Of a stretch of 55,532 bases of DNA, positions 18,228 to 27,339 are shown piece after piece (the stretch's first letter is position 1; every line of letters begins with the position of its first letter). This DNA comes from an uncultured SAR86 cluster bacterium. GTDB taxonomy: Bacteria; Pseudomonadota; Gammaproteobacteria; Magnimaribacterales; D2472. The DNA is taken from contig CABYPB010000008.1 of assembly GCA_902520725.1 (NCBI GenBank), forward strand, positions 1 through 55,532, in the 5' to 3' direction. The position numbers were made by a program, and so were the translations under genes. Under the pieces are notes generated by a model that was given only the letters and a program-made list of their open reading frames with translations, was not told the DNA's origin and ran no database searches.

Positions 18228-19229
18228 CTAGTTTTTTCTCAATTTATTTAAAACATCTTGGTATCCTTCTGATGTTAATCTAGGCCCAAATGTTTCAACA
18301 ACCTTTGATGAGGCATAATTGCTAAACCTTGCGCATTCAGAAATATCACAACCATTTAAGAAGGCATGCATAAAAGAACCAGCATACATATCTCCAGCAC
18401 CATTAGTATCTATAGGTATTATTTTTTCCGCTGGAGAAAATATTTCTTCGCCTTCCTTGATTACAATACTTCCCTCAGCTCCTTTTGTTATTGCAATCAT
18501 GTAGGATTGTTTTTTATAGAATTCAATAGCTTCTTTTAAATTTTCAGCTCCTGAAAATGCTATGGCCTCATCGTCATTGCAAAAAATCATATCGATTCCA
18601 AAAGACTCAATTTCCTTAAATTTATCCTTAAAACCATGCACTATGCCAGCATCAGAAAGAGACAATGCCTTTAAAGTGTTATCACTATTGATATTTTTTA
18701 AAACAGAAGTCACCGCACTAAAATTTTCCTCACTAGTTACCATATATCCTTCAATATAGAAAATTCTTGAATTATCTACAGCATCAAAATCTATATCCTT
18801 TGAACCAAGATATGCACTTATTCCAAGCATGCTACTCATAGTTCTTTTTGCATCTGGAGTTACAAATATTAAGCATTTTCCAGTTGGTAGTTCTGACCCT
18901 TCTTTACTAAAGCCAATATGTTTTACCCCAGCTTTATGAAGACTATCTAGATATTTTTTGCCATCTTCATCATTTGCAACTCTGCATACGTGATGGCAGT
19001 TTGAGCCATAGTATGAAGCAGCAACTAAGGAGTTTGTTGCTGATCCTCCGCAATCAGAGACGGATTCAACTCCCATTTGTTGTAGTTTATTTATAATTGG
19101 AGAATGTTCTTCTGCTGAAGCAAGAGTCATTGAATCTGCTTCCAGGCCAATACTTTCTAGAAATTCATGTTCAACCATATACTGTGTATCAACCAAAGCA
19201 TTTCCTAGGGCACTTATGTCATATTTCAT
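18228..19229 (-). CDS. PfkB-family kinase, adenosine-kinase-like
   Basis: Ribokinase-superfamily sugar or nucleoside kinase of 333 residues. The N-terminal signature ALGNALVDTQY and CGGSATNSLVAASYYGS (about residues 60-76) bind the sugar, and DTNGAGDMYAGSFMHAF (about residue 275) contains the catalytic Asp and anion hole. Bacterial proteins of this subtype (ALGNALVD, then MSTMLG-like SSMLGISAYL) are usually annotated adenosine kinase, but 2-dehydro-3-deoxygluconokinase or another sugar kinase is possible. It starts 1 bp after hemL ends, so it is probably co-transcribed with hemG-hemL although its chemistry is unrelated. Confidence 0.8.
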   Translation of the reverse strand: MKYDISALGNALVDTQYMVEHEFLESIGLEADSMTLASAEEHSPIINKLQQMGVESVSDCGGSATNSLVAASYYGSNCHHVCRVANDEDGKKYLDSLHKAGVKHIGFSKEGSELPTGKCLIFVTPDAKRTMSSMLGISAYLGSKDIDFDAVDNSRIFYIEGYMVTSEENFSAVTSVLKNINSDNTLKALSLSDAGIVHGFKDKFKEIESFGIDMIFCNDDEAIAFSGAENLKEAIEFYKKQSYMIAITKGAEGSIVIKEGEEIFSPAEKIIPIDTNGAGDMYAGSFMHAFLNGCDISECARFSNYASSKVVETFGPRLTSEGYQDVLNKLRKN

Positions 19230-19230
19230 C

Positions 19231-20520
19231 TTATAGTCCTTTTTCTAATATTTGTTTAATGATACTGATTGTATGATTAATTTCTACTTTAGTATGCTTT
19301 GTTGATATAAAACCAGCTTCAAACTTTGAAGGAGCAAAATATATCCCATTAGCAATACATTTATTTAGAAATTTTTTAAATTGCTTGTCATTAGTTTTAA
19401 TAACATCATTAAGATTTTTAGGTAAATTTTCAGAGAAAAAGAATCCAAACATTCCTCCCCTTTGATTAATAGAAAGCGGAATGTTATGTTCTAAAAATAA
19501 TTGCTGCATTCCATCTAACAAATAAGAAGCTTTAGCTTCTAAAGCTTTATAAGGATTATTTTTGATCAAAAGCTTAATAAGTTTTGAGCCTGCAGCCATC
19601 GCCAATGGATTACCTGATAGAGTACCAGCCTGATAAACAGGACCATTTGGCGCTAGAAAATCCATAATTTCTTTACGACCACCAAAAGCTCCAACAGGAA
19701 GACCCCCTCCAATTACTTTTCCCAGTGTTGTTAAATCTGGTTTGATTTTATAGATTTCTTGCGCCCCTCCCAAAGAAACTCTAAAACCTGACATTACCTC
19801 ATCAAAAATTAGCAAAGATTTATTTTCTGAGGTTTTCTTTCTCAATAATTGAAGAAAAGACTTGTCAGCAGGGATAAAACCCATATTTCCAGCAATTGGC
19901 TCAACTATAACCGCTGCAAGATCATTTTTTATTTTATTAAAGACTTTTAGAAAGTCTTCTTTATTATTAAATTCACAGCTTAATGTTTGCTTTGCAAGCT
20001 CTTTGGGAATGCCTGGAGAGTCAGGAAGTCCAAATGTTGTTACACCTGAACCAGCTTTAATCAATAAAGAATCTACATGCCCATGATAACAACCATCAAA
20101 TTTAATAATTTTATTTCTTTTTGTAAATCCTCTTGCAAGCCTAACTGCACTCATGGTGGCCTCAGTTCCAGAATTTACCATTCTTATTTTTTTTATAGAT
20201 GGCATACACTCTTTAATAAGAATTGCTGTGGATGACTCAATGCTTGTCGGGGCGCCATAACTAGTTCCAAGTTCAAGTTGCTTTGAAATAGCTTTAATTA
20301 TTTCAGGATGAGAATGACCCATTATCATAGGACCCCATGACCCTATGTAGTCAATATACTTATTATTGTCAGCATCAAAAACATATGCACCTTTAGCTTT
20401 CTTAAAAAAAATTGGGTTACCATCAATATTTTTAAAAGCTCTTACAGGTGAGTTCACTCCACCGGGCATATGTAATTTGGCTTCTTTAAAAAGCTCAATA
20501 GATTTATTTATTTTATTCAT
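19231..20520 (-). CDS. hemL: Glutamate-1-semialdehyde 2,1-aminomutase
   Basis: PLP enzyme that makes 5-aminolevulinate from glutamate semialdehyde in the C5 haem pathway. The N-terminus PGGVNSPVRAFK is diagnostic. MVNSGTEATMSAVRLARG, GCYHGHVDS, FDEVMSGFRVS and LGKVIGGGLPVGAFGG (PLP-Schiff-base Lys about residue 265) follow in the expected order. Length 429 is standard. Overlaps hemG upstream by ATGA (4 bp), so two non-adjacent steps of haem synthesis are co-expressed. Confidence 0.97.
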   Translation of the reverse strand: MNKINKSIELFKEAKLHMPGGVNSPVRAFKNIDGNPIFFKKAKGAYVFDADNNKYIDYIGSWGPMIMGHSHPEIIKAISKQLELGTSYGAPTSIESSTAILIKECMPSIKKIRMVNSGTEATMSAVRLARGFTKRNKIIKFDGCYHGHVDSLLIKAGSGVTTFGLPDSPGIPKELAKQTLSCEFNNKEDFLKVFNKIKNDLAAVIVEPIAGNMGFIPADKSFLQLLRKKTSENKSLLIFDEVMSGFRVSLGGAQEIYKIKPDLTTLGKVIGGGLPVGAFGGRKEIMDFLAPNGPVYQAGTLSGNPLAMAAGSKLIKLLIKNNPYKALEAKASYLLDGMQQLFLEHNIPLSINQRGGMFGFFFSENLPKNLNDVIKTNDKQFKKFLNKCIANGIYFAPSKFEAGFISTKHTKVEINHTISIIKQILEKGL

Positions 20521-21029
20521 AGCTTTAAATCTCTTGCAAAATTTTCAACTTCTTTCCAATTTGTGAATTCATAAGTTTGAGAAGTATCTGTCGGACCCTT
20601 TGTAACCCACATAATAAATTTTATAGCGTATTTATCAATAAAATTATATTTTGGATATTCTATTTTGCCTGCAAAAACCGCTAACTTCTTTGGTTTCCAC
20701 TTAGTTTTTTCTAAAAACTTTATTAAATATGGATTTGTTGTAGGTGAGTTTTTTTCAGGCTTTCTAGCAACGACATTTACAGAAAAAAATGCATTTTCTT
20801 TAGAATCTATTATATGCATATTTTTATCTACGAAATCATATACTTCATTCCGATACTTTCCATATCTTATACTTGCACCAATAATTATTTTTTCATATGA
20901 GCCCAAATCAATATTATTTGAAATCGGCAAGACATCTATACTAGTTTCAGAAGCATGTTGAGCAATATTTTTACAAATTGCTTTTGTTTGTCCATCAACT
21001 GTTGAATATATTATTAAAGATTTTTGCAT
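20517..21029 (-). CDS. hemG: Protoporphyrinogen IX dehydrogenase (flavodoxin type, HemG)
   Basis: FMN enzyme of 170 residues that oxidises protoporphyrinogen IX, in E. coli passing electrons to quinones at the inner membrane. The flavodoxin phosphate loop is YSTVDGQTKAI (about residues 8-18); GASIRYGKYRNEVYDFV and FFSVNVVARKPEKN, followed by the long basic insert, are typical of HemG rather than ordinary flavodoxin. Gene pairing with hemL supports this. The upstream 95-bp gap to the divergent gene at 21125 presumably holds both promoters. Confidence 0.92.
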   Translation of the reverse strand: MQKSLIIYSTVDGQTKAICKNIAQHASETSIDVLPISNNIDLGSYEKIIIGASIRYGKYRNEVYDFVDKNMHIIDSKENAFFSVNVVARKPEKNSPTTNPYLIKFLEKTKWKPKKLAVFAGKIEYPKYNFIDKYAIKFIMWVTKGPTDTSQTYEFTNWKEVENFARDLKL

Positions 21030-21124
21030 TTATAGTTATTTTGAAATTAATTGAATTTCTTGAAAAAAAAGTATTTAGGCATATTTATATTTTATACTGA
21101 TATTTAAATTTATAATGTCTTGAT

Positions 21125-21631
21125 ATGAAAAAATATTTTTTAGTAATTTTTATAATTTCTATGTATGAGTTAAATGCTGAAGTTAAACTTGAAGATTGTG
21201 CCTCAATAAAGTCTGATATAAAGAGACTAGCTTGCTATGATTATCTTACTACAGGAGTATCTAAAACATCAGAGGAACTATCAAAGAAAGAGTCTAACGA
21301 TACCTCTTCTGTAGATAACGATAACGAAACCATATCTAAAGAAGAAGCTAATTTTGGATTATCAAATAAACAAAAAATAGAAGCTCAAATACAAGTCAAT
21401 AAATTACAATTGAATTCAATAATTTCTAATGTATCAAAGGTAGTTGGAGGCAAAACAAGATTTAAGCTTTCAAATGATCAGCTTTGGGAATCTCAGTCAG
21501 TTTTATCATCTATTAAACTTAACAATTTCAGAGTAAAAAATAATATTGTTATTGAAGAGGCAAATATGGGCGGTTTTTGGATGATAAATATATCTTCAAA
21601 TGTAAAAATCAAGGTAAAGCGGATTTCTTAA
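21125..21631 (+). CDS. Small secreted protein with C-x(n)-RLACYD motif, unknown function
   Basis: A 168-residue protein with an N-terminal signal peptide (MKKYFLVIFIISMYELNA, cleavage near residue 18). The mature part opens with LEDCASIKSDIKRLACYDYL; the paired Cys in a Cys-x(12)-Cys-Tyr-Asp arrangement recurs at the start of many uncharacterised proteobacterial periplasmic proteins. A Ser/Glu/Asp-rich linker (about residues 50-85) follows, then a C-terminal beta-rich part containing QLWESQS and GFWMINI. It ends 1 bp before erpA and so is probably co-transcribed with it, but no role in iron-sulfur assembly can be read from the sequence. Confidence 0.7.
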   Translation: MKKYFLVIFIISMYELNAEVKLEDCASIKSDIKRLACYDYLTTGVSKTSEELSKKESNDTSSVDNDNETISKEEANFGLSNKQKIEAQIQVNKLQLNSIISNVSKVVGGKTRFKLSNDQLWESQSVLSSIKLNNFRVKNNIVIEEANMGGFWMINISSNVKIKVKRIS

Positions 21632-21632
21632 A

Positions 21633-21977
21633 ATGGATAAAATCTCTAATAAATCTTTAAATTTGACTGAAAGTGCTTTATCAAGAATACAAAGTGTTAT
21701 GACCGCTAATGATGATTTGGGATCTAAATTTAGAGTTTATGTAACTGGAGGAGGCTGTTCCGGTTTCCAATATGGATTTAAGTTTGATCCTGAGACAGCG
21801 TTTGATGATGATGTAATTGAGTTTGAAACTTTTTCAGTTCTATTAGATTCAATGTCTTATCCATACTTGTATGGATCAACGCTTGATTTTATAGAGGACT
21901 TATCTGGCTCTAAGTTTGTGATAAATAATCCCAATGCAAAGACGACTTGTGGTTGTGGAGAATCATTTACTATCTAG
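21633..21977 (+). CDS. erpA: Iron-sulfur cluster insertion protein ErpA
   Basis: A-type carrier that delivers [4Fe-4S] clusters to apo-enzymes, including those of isoprenoid synthesis. The three ligand cysteines are in GGGCSGFQYGF (about residue 44) and CGCGESF at the C-terminus. The FEDDLSGSKFV-like segment here is FIEDLSGSKFVINNPNA. Length 114 matches E. coli ErpA. IscA is the alternative, but the neighbouring anmK on the opposite strand is the usual gammaproteobacterial context for erpA. It overlaps the end of anmK by 8 bp. Confidence 0.93.
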   Translation: MDKISNKSLNLTESALSRIQSVMTANDDLGSKFRVYVTGGGCSGFQYGFKFDPETAFDDDVIEFETFSVLLDSMSYPYLYGSTLDFIEDLSGSKFVINNPNAKTTCGCGESFTI

Positions 21978-22986
21978 GGCTAAATATCTCACCTCTCTCC
22001 ATATACGCAAGGTAAGCAAAAGCTGCTGCTTCTACAAATTTAGATTCAACCTCTGCATCGGTTGTTTTTATTTCTAAATTAATCTTTTTTCTTATCAAAT
22101 CCATTAGAAACAAATTTTTTGTTCCCCCTCCGTGGAAGATAATATCTTTAGGATTATTGCAATGATCACAGAAAATTTTGATCATTTCGGCGCTGAATTC
22201 TGCTAGAGTCCTCATCAATTCATTTGCATCCAGTGAAGGGATTTCATTCATTAGATTGTAATAATCTTTTTTATCGTCCGCCCTTGGAAATTTCATATTA
22301 TGACATTTAGTTAATAATTCAGTTAACAAAATATTATTAATCTCACCTTTTGATGCTTCCTCTCCATTAAAATCAAATGGCCTATTAAATTTTTCGTTTG
22401 CAACTAAATCCATAAGACAGTTACCCGGCCCAACATCAGAAGCTAAAGATATTTTCTCTCCAATAAGGTATGTACCATTCGCAATACCACCAATATTAAA
22501 AATTAATTTATTTTTATCTCTTTCTGAATATAGGTACTTGTGAAAGAACGGAACTAAAGGCGCACCCATACCTCCTAAAGCTATGTCAAAATTTCTAAAA
22601 TCAGAAAATACTTTAATTCCTAAGGAATCAGATATCTTTTGAGGATTTCCTATCTGATAACTTCTTTGTCTTGTATGAAAAATAGTTTGCCCTGAAAAAC
22701 CAATAGCAGCTATGTCATTATGTTTGAGTCTTTTCTTATCTAGAAGTGTTTCAACAAGCTCAACGGTTTGATTATTTAATATATCTTCTAGTTCAAATAG
22801 TTTTTTTGATTCATCAATGGTCTTATACCCAGCCATCAAACATTCTTCATAATCTTTTTTATATGATTTTTCTAAATCTAAACTTATTCTTCCAATTAAT
22901 TGAAATTGATCATCAAAAGAAACAATACAACCATCAAGCGCATCAGCGCTTGTACCAGTCATTACTCCTATAAACTTTTTACTCAT
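21970..22986 (-). CDS. anmK: Anhydro-N-acetylmuramic acid kinase
   Basis: Phosphorylates and opens 1,6-anhydro-MurNAc recovered from peptidoglycan turnover, giving MurNAc-6-phosphate. GVMTGTSADALDGCIV at the N-terminus is diagnostic. FNIGGIANGTYL and DVGPGNCLMD follow in the ATP/sugar-binding core, and FHGGGTKNLFLMDLI near residue 280. The start is set at 22986 (MSKKFIGVMTG), seven codons inside the longest frame, because this is the usual family N-terminus. The start codon then overlaps the stop of the M23 peptidase gene by 8 bp (ATGAGTAA). Confidence 0.94.
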   Translation of the reverse strand: MSKKFIGVMTGTSADALDGCIVSFDDQFQLIGRISLDLEKSYKKDYEECLMAGYKTIDESKKLFELEDILNNQTVELVETLLDKKRLKHNDIAAIGFSGQTIFHTRQRSYQIGNPQKISDSLGIKVFSDFRNFDIALGGMGAPLVPFFHKYLYSERDKNKLIFNIGGIANGTYLIGEKISLASDVGPGNCLMDLVANEKFNRPFDFNGEEASKGEINNILLTELLTKCHNMKFPRADDKKDYYNLMNEIPSLDANELMRTLAEFSAEMIKIFCDHCNNPKDIIFHGGGTKNLFLMDLIRKKINLEIKTTDAEVESKFVEAAAFAYLAYMERGEIFSPR

Positions 22987-24223
22987 CTTGCTTAAAATTA
23001 TACTCACTTAGTTTTTCTAGATTTAAATTAACTAAATTTTTAAATTCCTTCATCTGACTTGGGGTGACTGATTTCGCAGAGGGCAGCTCTACTTTTACAG
23101 GATCTGTTCTTATTTTTCCTTGCCAAAACTCAAAATGTAAGTGAGTTCCTGTTGCCTGTCCTGAATCACCAACATATGCAATTATTTCACCTTGTTTTAC
23201 TTTACTCCCAACTTTTGTTTTTGTATTAAACCTTTCAAGATGAGCATATAAAGTTTTTATATTTCCGCCATGTTTTATTTCAACTGTTCTTCCATAACCA
23301 CTTTTATAACCAACAAAAGAAATTACTCCGTCTCCAGAGGCCATCACAGGTGTATTTCTCTTCGCAGCATAATCAACACCATTATGCGCTTTTATTTTAT
23401 GCAGAATAGGATGCATTCTATTTGGATTAAAATGAGAACTTATATATGCAAAATCTAGAGGAGCTCTTAAGAATGCCTTCTTTACATTATCGCCATTTTG
23501 ATTAAAGTACTGTTTACCTTGATTTTTATCAAAAAACCTTTGAGCAATATATCTATTATTTTTATTAATGAATTCAGCAAAAACTATATCTCCACTAGAA
23601 ATCTTCTTACCTTGTGAATAATCAGCTTCAAAAATTACAGAAAATTTATCTCCATCTCTTACATCAAAAATAAAATCAACATCCCAACCAAAAATATATG
23701 CAAAGTCCATAATAATGCTATCTGGAATACCAACATCTAAAGCATTTTTATAGAAAGAGGTACTTATTTCACCTTGTTTAAATGAAATAATATTTTCTAT
23801 TTCTTTTTTAACTTTCTCTACCGTAACCTCTTCAGAAACTCGAATCACTATTGAATTTATCTCGTCTTTAATGATTTCAATATTATTCAAGTTTTCGCCA
23901 AGATAATTAAATTCCATAATATCTCCAGGCTTTATACCCGATAAAATATTATTCTTATCAAAATTAAATATCTTGTAGGCTGTATTTAAAGGAACATTTT
24001 TTTCTTCAAATATTATTGAGAGACTTTCTCCTTTTTGAACTTTATGTATTTCTTTATTTTTTAAATTTGGAAGTGTATTAGCAAGATCCTTAGAAATGCT
24101 AATTTCTTCTATTGGATCTGGCTTATTGAAATTTGAATCTACATAGATTAACAAGATAGCAAAGATTGAAATCAAGAAAACAATTATTACTAATTTAGCA
24201 GGAGTTTTTTTAAACCCAATCAT
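22979..24223 (-). CDS. M23 (LytM) peptidoglycan peptidase, MepM-like
   Basis: Inner-membrane-anchored murein peptidase or regulator of 414 residues. One N-terminal transmembrane segment (about 10-28) is followed by an OapA/LysM-like domain (VQKGESLSIIFEEKNVP, about 62-78). The C-terminal M23 domain has zinc-ligand motifs HPILHKIKAHNGVDYAA and HLHFEFWQG, with the intermediate HGGNIKTLYAHLERF. All catalytic positions appear intact, so it is probably an active DD-endopeptidase rather than an EnvC-type activator. The M23-anmK order is common in gammaproteobacteria, with tyrS upstream; here putA sits between tyrS and this gene. Confidence 0.88.
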   Translation of the reverse strand: MIGFKKTPAKLVIIVFLISIFAILLIYVDSNFNKPDPIEEISISKDLANTLPNLKNKEIHKVQKGESLSIIFEEKNVPLNTAYKIFNFDKNNILSGIKPGDIMEFNYLGENLNNIEIIKDEINSIVIRVSEEVTVEKVKKEIENIISFKQGEISTSFYKNALDVGIPDSIIMDFAYIFGWDVDFIFDVRDGDKFSVIFEADYSQGKKISSGDIVFAEFINKNNRYIAQRFFDKNQGKQYFNQNGDNVKKAFLRAPLDFAYISSHFNPNRMHPILHKIKAHNGVDYAAKRNTPVMASGDGVISFVGYKSGYGRTVEIKHGGNIKTLYAHLERFNTKTKVGSKVKQGEIIAYVGDSGQATGTHLHFEFWQGKIRTDPVKVELPSAKSVTPSQMKEFKNLVNLNLEKLSEYNFKQDE

Positions 24224-27200
24224 AAATCTTCTTGAAGATTCAACAGTTCAGTATTGCCACCAAAGGCTACAGAATTTTTTGAAATGACCTTTTCATTTAA
24301 AAATTGCAATAAATAGTTAGGGCCTCCTGCTTTAAAACCGCTGCCAGAAAGACCAACTCCTCCAAAAGGTTGCGATCCAACTACGGCACCAACCATATCT
24401 CTATTAATATATATATTTCCAATATTTGATTGTTTTCCAAAATAGTCTGCTCTAGATTCTATTCTTGAGTGAATACCCATCGTTAAACCATATCCAGTTT
24501 TGTTAATATCATTAATTAACTTGTCAGTATTATTAGATTTATATTTGAGTAAGTGAAGAATTGGACCAAATTGTTCATTTTTAATATCTGATATTTTATT
24601 AATTGTTATTAGTGTTGGTGAAATATACTTATCATTAGTACTTTTAGTTGTTTGAAATACATCAAATTTCTGTTCTCTACATTTATCAATATATTTATTA
24701 AGATTAACGATTGATTGCTTAGTAATTATTGGCCCAATATCTGTGTCAAAATTATTTGGATCTCCAATTTTTTGAGTAATAATATTGCCTTTTATCATCT
24801 CGACAAGTTCTTCATAAATTTCTTCTTGAATGCAAAGCACTCTCAAAGCAGAGCACCTTTGACCTGCGCTATCAAAGGCCGACCTAATAACATCATCAGT
24901 TACTTGTTCTAGTAATGCACTTGAATCAACAAGCATAGAATTAATTCCACCTGTCTCAGCAATCAATGGGACTATCTGATTTTGATTTTCAATAAGATTT
25001 GTTTGAATTTTTTTTGCTGTTGGAAGTGATCCTGTAAAAGCAACCCCTTGAAGTGAATTTACTTTAGTCAACATATCACCGTACAAACCATCACCAAGAA
25101 TAAGCTCTAGCGCACTTAAAGGAATTCCACATTCATGAAATTTACTAACAACAAGATATCCAAGTATAGATGTATGTTCAGATGGTTTAGCTATAACTTT
25201 ATTACCGCAAGAGAGTGCTGCTGATATTTGTCCAATAAGGATGGCTACTGGAAAATTCCATGGACTAATACATAAGAATCTTCCTTTTGGACTATATAAG
25301 ATTTTATTCTCTTCTCCAGTCGGTCCGTCAAGTTCTCTTTCTTCTATTATCTTTAAAGCTTGTTCTGCATAGTATCGAAGAAAATCTACTCCCTCTCTTA
25401 TTTCATCCACTGCATTTTGAATAGTTTTACCAGCTTCATTTATAAGATAAAAAATTAACTCGTAGGGATCTTTTTCAATAGAGTCAGCAACCCGATTTAA
25501 AATTTCAGTTCTTTTTTTAACATTAATCTTTTCCCATTCACTTGAATTATTTTTTTCAAGACAATCTTTGATATCTTTTGGGTCATCAAAGTTTATGGTA
25601 CCCATATCAATGTTTGAAGAAATTGAGGATACTTTAAATTTTCTCTCAGCAGATTTATTTCTTCCAACATAAATAGATTCAGCATTTATTTTTTTGTCTT
25701 TGAATTTTGCTAATTTCACTGATAGATTTTCTAAATTTTGTTTTTCAGAGAGATCTATTCCAGAAGAATTTAGTCTTGTACCAAAAATATTTTTAGGCAA
25801 TAAAATTTCCTTTTTTTCACTCTTCATTCTTATATAAGGATTTTGAGCTAACCATTTTGAGTCTGTTTCTGGATCAAGCAACCTATTTATAAAAGAGCTA
25901 TTGGCACCATTCTCTAGAAGTCTTCTTACTAAATATGGCAATAAGTCTTTATAGTTGCCTATTGGAGCATATACAGAAGGAGATTGTTCTAAATTTAGAA
26001 TATTTGAAGCGCTTTTATATAAAAGCTCACCCATGCCGAATAAACGTTGAAATTCATATTTACAATTTTGGCCAAGGTAGTTGATTGATGAAATAGTGTG
26101 AGCATTGTGCGTTGCAAACTTTGGATAGATTTTTTTGTTTTCTAAGATTCTCTTTGAACAAGCTAGATAGACAATATCTGTAATAGATTTTTTAGAGAAA
26201 ACCGGGTAGCCATCATATCCCGATACTTGTGCATGTTTAATTTCATAGTCCCAATAAGCACCCTTAACAAGCCTTAGGTGCATCTCGGCTCTTTTATCTA
26301 ATATATCGTTTAACCAATTAATTGCATCAAATGCTCTCTTACCATAAGCCTGCAGAGCAATTCCAAATTTATTCCAATTTTTAATTTTTTTATCAAATGC
26401 AAGCTGTTCAATAATATGGAGACTCAATGAAAGTCTATCTTGTTCTTCTGCATCAATTGTTATCTCAACATCCTTTGAATATGCGTGATGTACTAATTCT
26501 TTTAATCGCGGAATTAGCTCCAAATTTACATCACTAATTTTTCTCATTTCATATCTTGGATGTAAGGCTGATATTTTTATGGAAACTCCATGCGATAGAT
26601 TTTTTACAAGATTAATTTTTGCTACCTCATCAATAGCATTCAAATAAGATTCAAAATAATTCTCAGCTTGAAAAGGAGTCCTTGCAGCTTCACCCAACAT
26701 ATCAAATGAATAAGCTTCTTTTTCAAGCCCAGGAAGTTTTTGAATATCTTTAAAATTTTTACCTATTACAAATTCTTGACTTAGAATCTGCATGGCAGCC
26801 AAAACTGCATTTCTAATTGGCATTTCTCCAGATTTTGATATTAAGTTGGATAAGAAACTATTTGGATCTTTAGACCATTCGCTTGGAGTGGCAACGACTT
26901 TGCCTGCAAGTAACAAACCCCAAGTAGAAGCATTTACAAAAATACTATCGGCTTTATTTAGATGATCAATCCATTTACCCTCTGAGAGCTTTTCAGAAAT
27001 TATCAAATCTCTTGTTTTTTTATCAGGTATTCTTAACACAGACTCTGCAAGACACATTAAGGCAACACCTTCCTTATTATCTAATCCATATTCGTTAAGA
27101 AAAGCATCAAGCATAGTGCGATCTTTTTTATCTTCTCTGCAAAGGTCAATAATAGATTTAGCATTTTGAGATATCGATACTTCCTCTAAAAACTTTGTTT

Positions 27201-27267
27201 CATTTGATATTTTTGATAAAAGCTGAGTTTCCGATACAAATTTATTATTTATATTAAGCATAGCCAT
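24220..27267 (-). CDS. putA: Bifunctional proline dehydrogenase / P5C dehydrogenase
   Basis: Oxidises proline to glutamate in two steps, feeding electrons to quinone (FAD domain) and NAD+. At 1015 residues it is a short-type PutA. The proline dehydrogenase barrel covers about 150-470 (LRLVKGAYWDYEIKHAQ, IATHNAH-type ATHNAHT, and RLLENGANSSFINR). The aldehyde dehydrogenase domain covers about 510-1000, with general base Glu in AETGGINS and catalytic Cys about 804 in SAGQRCSALRV. The N-terminal ribbon-helix-helix DNA-binding domain of E. coli PutA (1320 residues) is absent, so this copy is not its own repressor. It overlaps the M23 gene by 4 bp and is divergent from tyrS (72-bp gap). Confidence 0.96.
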   Translation of the reverse strand: MAMLNINNKFVSETQLLSKISNETKFLEEVSISQNAKSIIDLCREDKKDRTMLDAFLNEYGLDNKEGVALMCLAESVLRIPDKKTRDLIISEKLSEGKWIDHLNKADSIFVNASTWGLLLAGKVVATPSEWSKDPNSFLSNLISKSGEMPIRNAVLAAMQILSQEFVIGKNFKDIQKLPGLEKEAYSFDMLGEAARTPFQAENYFESYLNAIDEVAKINLVKNLSHGVSIKISALHPRYEMRKISDVNLELIPRLKELVHHAYSKDVEITIDAEEQDRLSLSLHIIEQLAFDKKIKNWNKFGIALQAYGKRAFDAINWLNDILDKRAEMHLRLVKGAYWDYEIKHAQVSGYDGYPVFSKKSITDIVYLACSKRILENKKIYPKFATHNAHTISSINYLGQNCKYEFQRLFGMGELLYKSASNILNLEQSPSVYAPIGNYKDLLPYLVRRLLENGANSSFINRLLDPETDSKWLAQNPYIRMKSEKKEILLPKNIFGTRLNSSGIDLSEKQNLENLSVKLAKFKDKKINAESIYVGRNKSAERKFKVSSISSNIDMGTINFDDPKDIKDCLEKNNSSEWEKINVKKRTEILNRVADSIEKDPYELIFYLINEAGKTIQNAVDEIREGVDFLRYYAEQALKIIEERELDGPTGEENKILYSPKGRFLCISPWNFPVAILIGQISAALSCGNKVIAKPSEHTSILGYLVVSKFHECGIPLSALELILGDGLYGDMLTKVNSLQGVAFTGSLPTAKKIQTNLIENQNQIVPLIAETGGINSMLVDSSALLEQVTDDVIRSAFDSAGQRCSALRVLCIQEEIYEELVEMIKGNIITQKIGDPNNFDTDIGPIITKQSIVNLNKYIDKCREQKFDVFQTTKSTNDKYISPTLITINKISDIKNEQFGPILHLLKYKSNNTDKLINDINKTGYGLTMGIHSRIESRADYFGKQSNIGNIYINRDMVGAVVGSQPFGGVGLSGSGFKAGGPNYLLQFLNEKVISKNSVAFGGNTELLNLQEDL

Positions 27268-27339
27268 TATTTTAATCGTTAAAGACCAACTAGCAACTTT
27301 GTGATTCTAATAATGATATAAAAATACTATGATAGTGAT

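Noticed and set aside
18226-18232. ACTAGT repeats as terminator of the PfkB-kinase gene
   Set aside because: No T-run follows on the minus strand, and the stop codon lies within the repeat.
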